This document shows positions 24,953 through 25,188 of a stretch of 25,188 nt of DNA, piece after piece. The notes beneath the pieces were generated by a model. It was not told where the DNA came from and ran no database searches. It saw only the letters and a program-made list of their open reading frames with translations. This DNA is from a virus, in IMG/VR virus record IMGVR_UViG_3300042876_000182, positions 1-25,188 of that record, one strand, 5' to 3'. The translations under genes and the position numbers were made by a program. Each line of letters starts with the position of its first letter. Positions within the stretch are counted from its first letter, which is position 1.

Positions 24953-25188
24953 GCTATACATACATAAATCCATGGGATAACATGTCATCAGACCTGTCTA
25001 CAGTTGGTACTAGTGTTACTGGCGCTGCTGGTCAAGTATATACTGTTTCTGGAACTAATGGAACGAGTGCTAGCTGGGCTACAATAGCTGACCCAAACTT
25101 ATCAGGTGCTTCACTTCAAGTTAAAGGTAACGCTAACTTTGACGGTGACGTAACCATTAAGGGCAAGAGCATTAATGATTCACTTGAA
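24949..25188 (+). CDS. Probable virion structural protein, N-terminus only
   Basis: The frame opens with ATGA overlap and continues to the window edge (80 residues seen). It starts M-S-Y-T-Y-I-N-P-W-D-N-M, then a Gly/Ser/Thr-rich stretch, and reaches L-Q-V-K-G-N-A-N-F-D-G-D-V-T-I-K-G-K-S-I-N-D. The repeated G-x-x-x-F-D-G-D-V-x-I-K-G-K-S-I pattern is that of N-terminal domains of phage tail or baseplate-associated proteins in large myoviruses. The rest lies outside the window. Confidence 0.65.
   Translation, partial: MSYTYINPWDNMSSDLSTVGTSVTGAAGQVYTVSGTNGTSASWATIADPNLSGASLQVKGNANFDGDVTIKGKSINDSLE

Overview
The window reads as the genome of a tailed double-stranded DNA phage with a large, myovirus-like gene complement. 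About 65 mostly tiny genes are packed almost without gaps. Nearly all lie on the + strand, and neighbours are often joined by ATGA or TAATG start/stop overlaps. Many products are families I know only from large phages: a WYL_2/DUF2693-like barrel, an MSTRSAIG-type protein, small NER-type proteins, dCMP deaminase, a MazG-like protein and a phage helix-turn-helix protein. No tRNA, rRNA, CRISPR array, integrase or transposase was seen. The ferredoxin most resembles the beta/gammaproteobacterial FdxA type, and the many strong sigma70-type promoters fit a proteobacterial, probably aquatic, host. The host is an inference.

Layout. (1) 37-1516: a tight string of small unknown genes ending at a strong terminator. 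(2) 1586-5113: a GNAT-like protein, a GIY-YIG protein and many small genes, punctuated by near-identical promoters (TTGACAATAAAT, 17-nt spacers, TATAAT). (3) 5125-10938: a long co-oriented array with no clear internal promoter. It holds a family of proteins ending in a LRW motif, a Walker A-like protein, zinc-ribbon-like proteins, a ribbon-helix-helix fusion, a WYL_2-like protein and a TPR-glycosyltransferase. (4) 10961-14450: more promoter-led small genes, a SWIM zinc-finger protein, a metallophosphoesterase and an HTH protein, closed by a UUCG-loop terminator. (5) 14555-18067: a cupin-like protein, a MazG-like protein, two phage families, an FdxA-type ferredoxin and dCMP deaminase. (6) 18064-19411, minus strand: a secreted S11 D,D-peptidase with complete catalytic motifs and a DUF4337 membrane protein, each with its own signals. 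(7) 19533-25188: two exported low-complexity proteins, two membrane or coiled-coil proteins, a 5'(3')-deoxyribonucleotidase, a sulfotransferase-like protein, an AbrB-like protein and the start of a probable virion gene.

The small genes have the look of early host-takeover cassettes read by host RNA polymerase. The MazG-like protein, dCMP deaminase and deoxyribonucleotidase would tune nucleotide pools. The ferredoxin is a candidate auxiliary metabolic gene. The exported proteins and D,D-peptidase act, if expressed, outside the cytoplasm.

The most striking signals are organisational. In five promoters the -35 TTGACA contains the stop codon of the preceding gene. In four places the -10 box sits 6-7 nt before ATG, predicting leaderless mRNA. 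Recurrent C-terminal Leu-Arg-Trp codons (TTG AGG TGG or CTG AGG TGG) double as the Shine-Dalgarno of the next, coupled gene. Three perfect inverted repeats lie back to back inside one small gene at 7550-7604.
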